Source: Paenibacillus taichungensis (GTDB lineage Bacteria; Bacillota; Bacilli; Paenibacillales; Paenibacillaceae). Taken from it: DNA of 64,000 bases. Every line of letters begins with the position of its first letter. The first letter of the stretch is position 1. The notes under the pieces were generated by a model, which did not search any database, had not been told where the DNA came from, and was given only the letters and a program-made list of their open reading frames with translations. The stretch covers positions 496,001 through 560,000 of the forward strand of contig NZ_JABMCC010000112.1 of assembly GCF_013359905.1 (NCBI RefSeq), read 5' to 3'. The position numbers and the translations under genes are program-made. Positions 62,516 through 64,000 of the stretch are shown one piece after another.

Positions 62516-62551
62516 CCGTATCCTCCTTGAAATCGTTCCACTCAGGTATTC

Positions 62552-62905
62552 TTAGAACCAATCGTCCTCTTCCTGCTGTTGACGCTCCAATTGTTTACGA
62601 ATCGCTGCCTTCAGCGGGTCCTCTGGAACATGAACCATCACCGATCCCCGCACCTTTGCCTGACATGACAACCGAGTACCTGCATCCAGCAGCGAACCTA
62701 GCTTACGCTTCTCCGCATCTGTTGGTGGATGAAGCGCTGCAAGATGTTCTGAATCTACTTTCACCTTACACATCAGACAGGCTGCCTTTCCATCGCATCG
62801 CGTTGCAATTTTCACCCCTGCACGACGTGCAGCATTTAGCAGTGTTACACCCGGCTTTAGCCGAATCGTTTTATTTTGCGGTAAAAATGTAATATTGTAA
62901 TCCAT
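62552..62905 (-). CDS. [2Fe-2S] ferredoxin-like protein
   Basis: 117 residues. Plant-type cluster motif C-x5-C-x2-C (CDGKAACLMC) near residue 37, with the fourth Cys in RLSCQA. The beta-grasp N-terminus is IRLKPGVTLLNAARRAGV. An extra C-terminal tail is charged (KQLERQQQEEDDWF). GGAGG is 7 nt before the ATG at 62905. It follows the nucleotidyltransferase-like gene closely. Electron partner unknown. Confidence 0.88.
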   Translation of the reverse strand: MDYNITFLPQNKTIRLKPGVTLLNAARRAGVKIATRCDGKAACLMCKVKVDSEHLAALHPPTDAEKRKLGSLLDAGTRLSCQAKVRGSVMVHVPEDPLKAAIRKQLERQQQEEDDWF

Positions 62906-62921
62906 CATTCTTCCTCCCAAC

Positions 62922-63539
62922 CTATTGAGGCCATTCGAAGCCAACAAGCTCTTCCACTTCTGCTCTGAATCGGCTTGTCCATATATTTTGCTTCCCCAAT
63001 AAAGTCATTAGAGGTTGATGTGATTCGGGCATCTGCCGGATCTGTCTTGCAATGGGTTCATAACGATCGGCACGGCCTCTCATTAGATTGAACAACAGCT
63101 CATGAGCAAGCGGCATTAAACGCAATGTGTAAGAACCTACTTTGGCTTCAGGTGCATACTTGGCCAATATATGCTCAATTTCAATGCGGTACCAACTTTT
63201 ACGTGACCACACTTCGAAACCACCAACCAGTTCCAACGCACAAGTCCCTACCTGATAATGACTGAGCAGCGAGGCATAAGGTCCAGTTTTATCTACGACA
63301 GGCTCGTCCAGCACCATTCCAGGCGCAGATTTATGAAGCAACTTCGCGGCGGTGATGTCAGCGTAAACATCAATATCTCTGGGAGCCTGCTGTAATGCCA
63401 CCTGTTGGAGCAACAACCCACAGCTTCCCCCAAGCAGCCACGTATAAGGCTCTGCATCCCAAGCTTTCGCCGTTTCCAGCAAAGCGGCTTGTAATTCTGG
63501 ATAGCGCTCTATCCGATCCTCCGTTTCATGCAACCTCAT
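62922..63539 (-). CDS. Nucleotidyltransferase-fold hypothetical protein
   Basis: 205 residues. WLLGGSCGLLLQQV followed by RDIDVYAD gives the GG/S...DxD pattern of the nucleotidyltransferase fold. AEVEELV and HELLFNLMRGRADRYEP are other features. It resembles AbiEii-type or resistance-type nucleotidyltransferase-like proteins in outline only. No antitoxin partner is seen. It lies between yphE and the ferredoxin gene. Confidence 0.65.
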   Translation of the reverse strand: MRLHETEDRIERYPELQAALLETAKAWDAEPYTWLLGGSCGLLLQQVALQQAPRDIDVYADITAAKLLHKSAPGMVLDEPVVDKTGPYASLLSHYQVGTCALELVGGFEVWSRKSWYRIEIEHILAKYAPEAKVGSYTLRLMPLAHELLFNLMRGRADRYEPIARQIRQMPESHQPLMTLLGKQNIWTSRFRAEVEELVGFEWPQ

Positions 63540-63622
63540 CGGCTCACCTTCCCTTCATCCGTTTTCGTTGTGTCAGTTCTTATGATGTGTTTATGCGGAT
63601 GTTATCTCTCAGGCGAGAAAGA

Positions 63623-63802
63623 TCAGGTCAGAGAAGCTATTCCGCCGAAGAAGCCAATCAGCATAATGAGAAAAGCAATTAAAGAAAGAATCCCCCGTAC
63701 AATACCTTTCGTTTTGGATCGAGCAAACGTAATCAGGAATACAGATAGTCCCATAATAAGGATTGCGACCAATGAAAGCCACATCTTGTCCATCGCGTTC
63801 AT
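63623..63802 (-). CDS. Small DUF2768 membrane protein (YphE-like)
   Basis: 59 residues with two membrane helices (MWLSLVAILIMGLSVFLITFA and ILSLIAFLIMLIGFFGGI) joined by a short basic loop (RSKTKG). The length, layout and place near yphF and spoIVA match YphE of B. subtilis. AAGGGGAG lies upstream of the ATG at 63802; a second ATG is at 63793. Function unknown. Confidence 0.8.
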   Translation of the reverse strand: MNAMDKMWLSLVAILIMGLSVFLITFARSKTKGIVRGILSLIAFLIMLIGFFGGIASLT

Positions 63803-63890
63803 AATCCAGAGTTCTCCCCTTCAGTCCGTTATTCATCACTGACACTGTGACAATTGCAACTATTATAACACGAAACATTGCTCAGATTTC

Positions 63891-63942
63891 CAAAAAAAAA
63901 GACAAAAAGCAAGCCGGCAGATGCGGACTCGTCTTTTTGTCT
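63891..63942 (-). terminator. Terminator after the gene cut by the right edge
   Basis: AGACAAAAAG / CTTTTTGTCT stem with a GC-rich inner part, followed by nine T residues on the minus strand. Confidence 0.8.
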
Positions 63943-63973
63943 TGCCTGATCGCCTGCACGCAGGCGCGATCTA

Positions 63974-64000
63974 TTATTTTTTCATCATCATTTTCATTAA
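63974..64000 (-). CDS. Last codons of a gene cut by the right edge
   Basis: Eight codons (LMKMMMKK) and a TAA, followed by a strong terminator. By synteny with B. subtilis this could be gpsA, but the fragment cannot identify itself. Confidence 0.35.
   Translation of the reverse strand, partial: LMKMMMKK

Noticed and set aside
63609..63878. 89-codon minus-strand frame near the right edge
   Set aside because: Overlaps the DUF2768-like two-helix gene at 63623-63802 in another frame; the latter has matching length, helices, synteny and ribosome site.

Overview
The window is a stretch of chromosome from a spore-forming, low-GC Gram-positive bacterium, most likely Paenibacillus. Three things support this. 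The gene order follows the Bacillus subtilis blocks spoIVA-hbs-mtrB-hepS-menG-hepT-ndk-cheR-aroC-aroB-aroH-trpEDCFBA-hisC-tyrA and ypiF-qcrABC-ypjA-ypjB-ypjC-ypjD-dapB-mgsA-bshB1-bshA-cca-birA-panBCD-dinG-ypmB-asnS-dnaD. Bacillithiol, TRAP and sporulation genes are present. Menaquinone is served by UbiA/UbiX-type genes of the futalosine style. Almost every gene lies on the minus strand. There are no rRNA or tRNA genes, CRISPR arrays, transposases or prophage genes.

Layout from left to right: a membrane protein cut by the left edge and an ECF sigma/anti-sigma pair (1-2311); dnaD, asnS, ackA and a 3-hydroxyacyl-CoA dehydrogenase (2474-6668); a short FtsH-like protease, tseB, an MTA/SAH deaminase and rex (6802-11644); dinG, a TPR protein and panDCB (11896-17784); birA, cca, bshA, bshB1, mgsA and dapB, with a MITE-like insertion between the last two (18116-23891); the ypj genes and the cytochrome bc operon (23972-30452); an IDEAL-domain small protein, a gamma-carbonic anhydrase, an unrecognised 372-residue protein, a phosphoglycerate-mutase-like phosphatase and a second ECF sigma/anti-sigma pair (30615-34818); a probable free-standing small RNA (35389-35473); the aromatic supraoperon (35549-47400) with cheR and ndk; isoprenoid and menaquinone genes (49101-53501); mtrB (TRAP), HU, a CUT2 sugar ABC transporter, spoIVA, and the yphF/yphE group (53603-63802). 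The right edge cuts the last codons of another gene.

The genes form clear functional sets. Chorismate made by aroB/aroC feeds tryptophan (trpEDCFBA) and tyrosine/phenylalanine (aroH, hisC, tyrA). The tryptophan branch has a visible control circuit: mtrB encodes TRAP with its RNA-binding KKR residues intact. Upstream of trpE lie a sigma-A promoter, a run of GAG/UAG triplets with TRAP-like spacing, and about 320 nt further on a perfect intrinsic terminator whose 5' arm can pair with the triplet region. A miniature repeat element sits between that terminator and trpE. hepS/hepT, menG, the UbiA-like enzyme and UbiX supply menaquinone to the qcrABC bc complex. Rex, TRAP, BirA and two ECF systems are the recognisable regulators.

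The items most worth attention are the long trp leader with its repeat insertion, the unassigned small RNA at 35389-35473, two related families of miniature inverted-repeat elements, the structured leaders before panB and rex, and several small genes (59, 59, 53 and 14 codons) that ordinary length cut-offs would miss.
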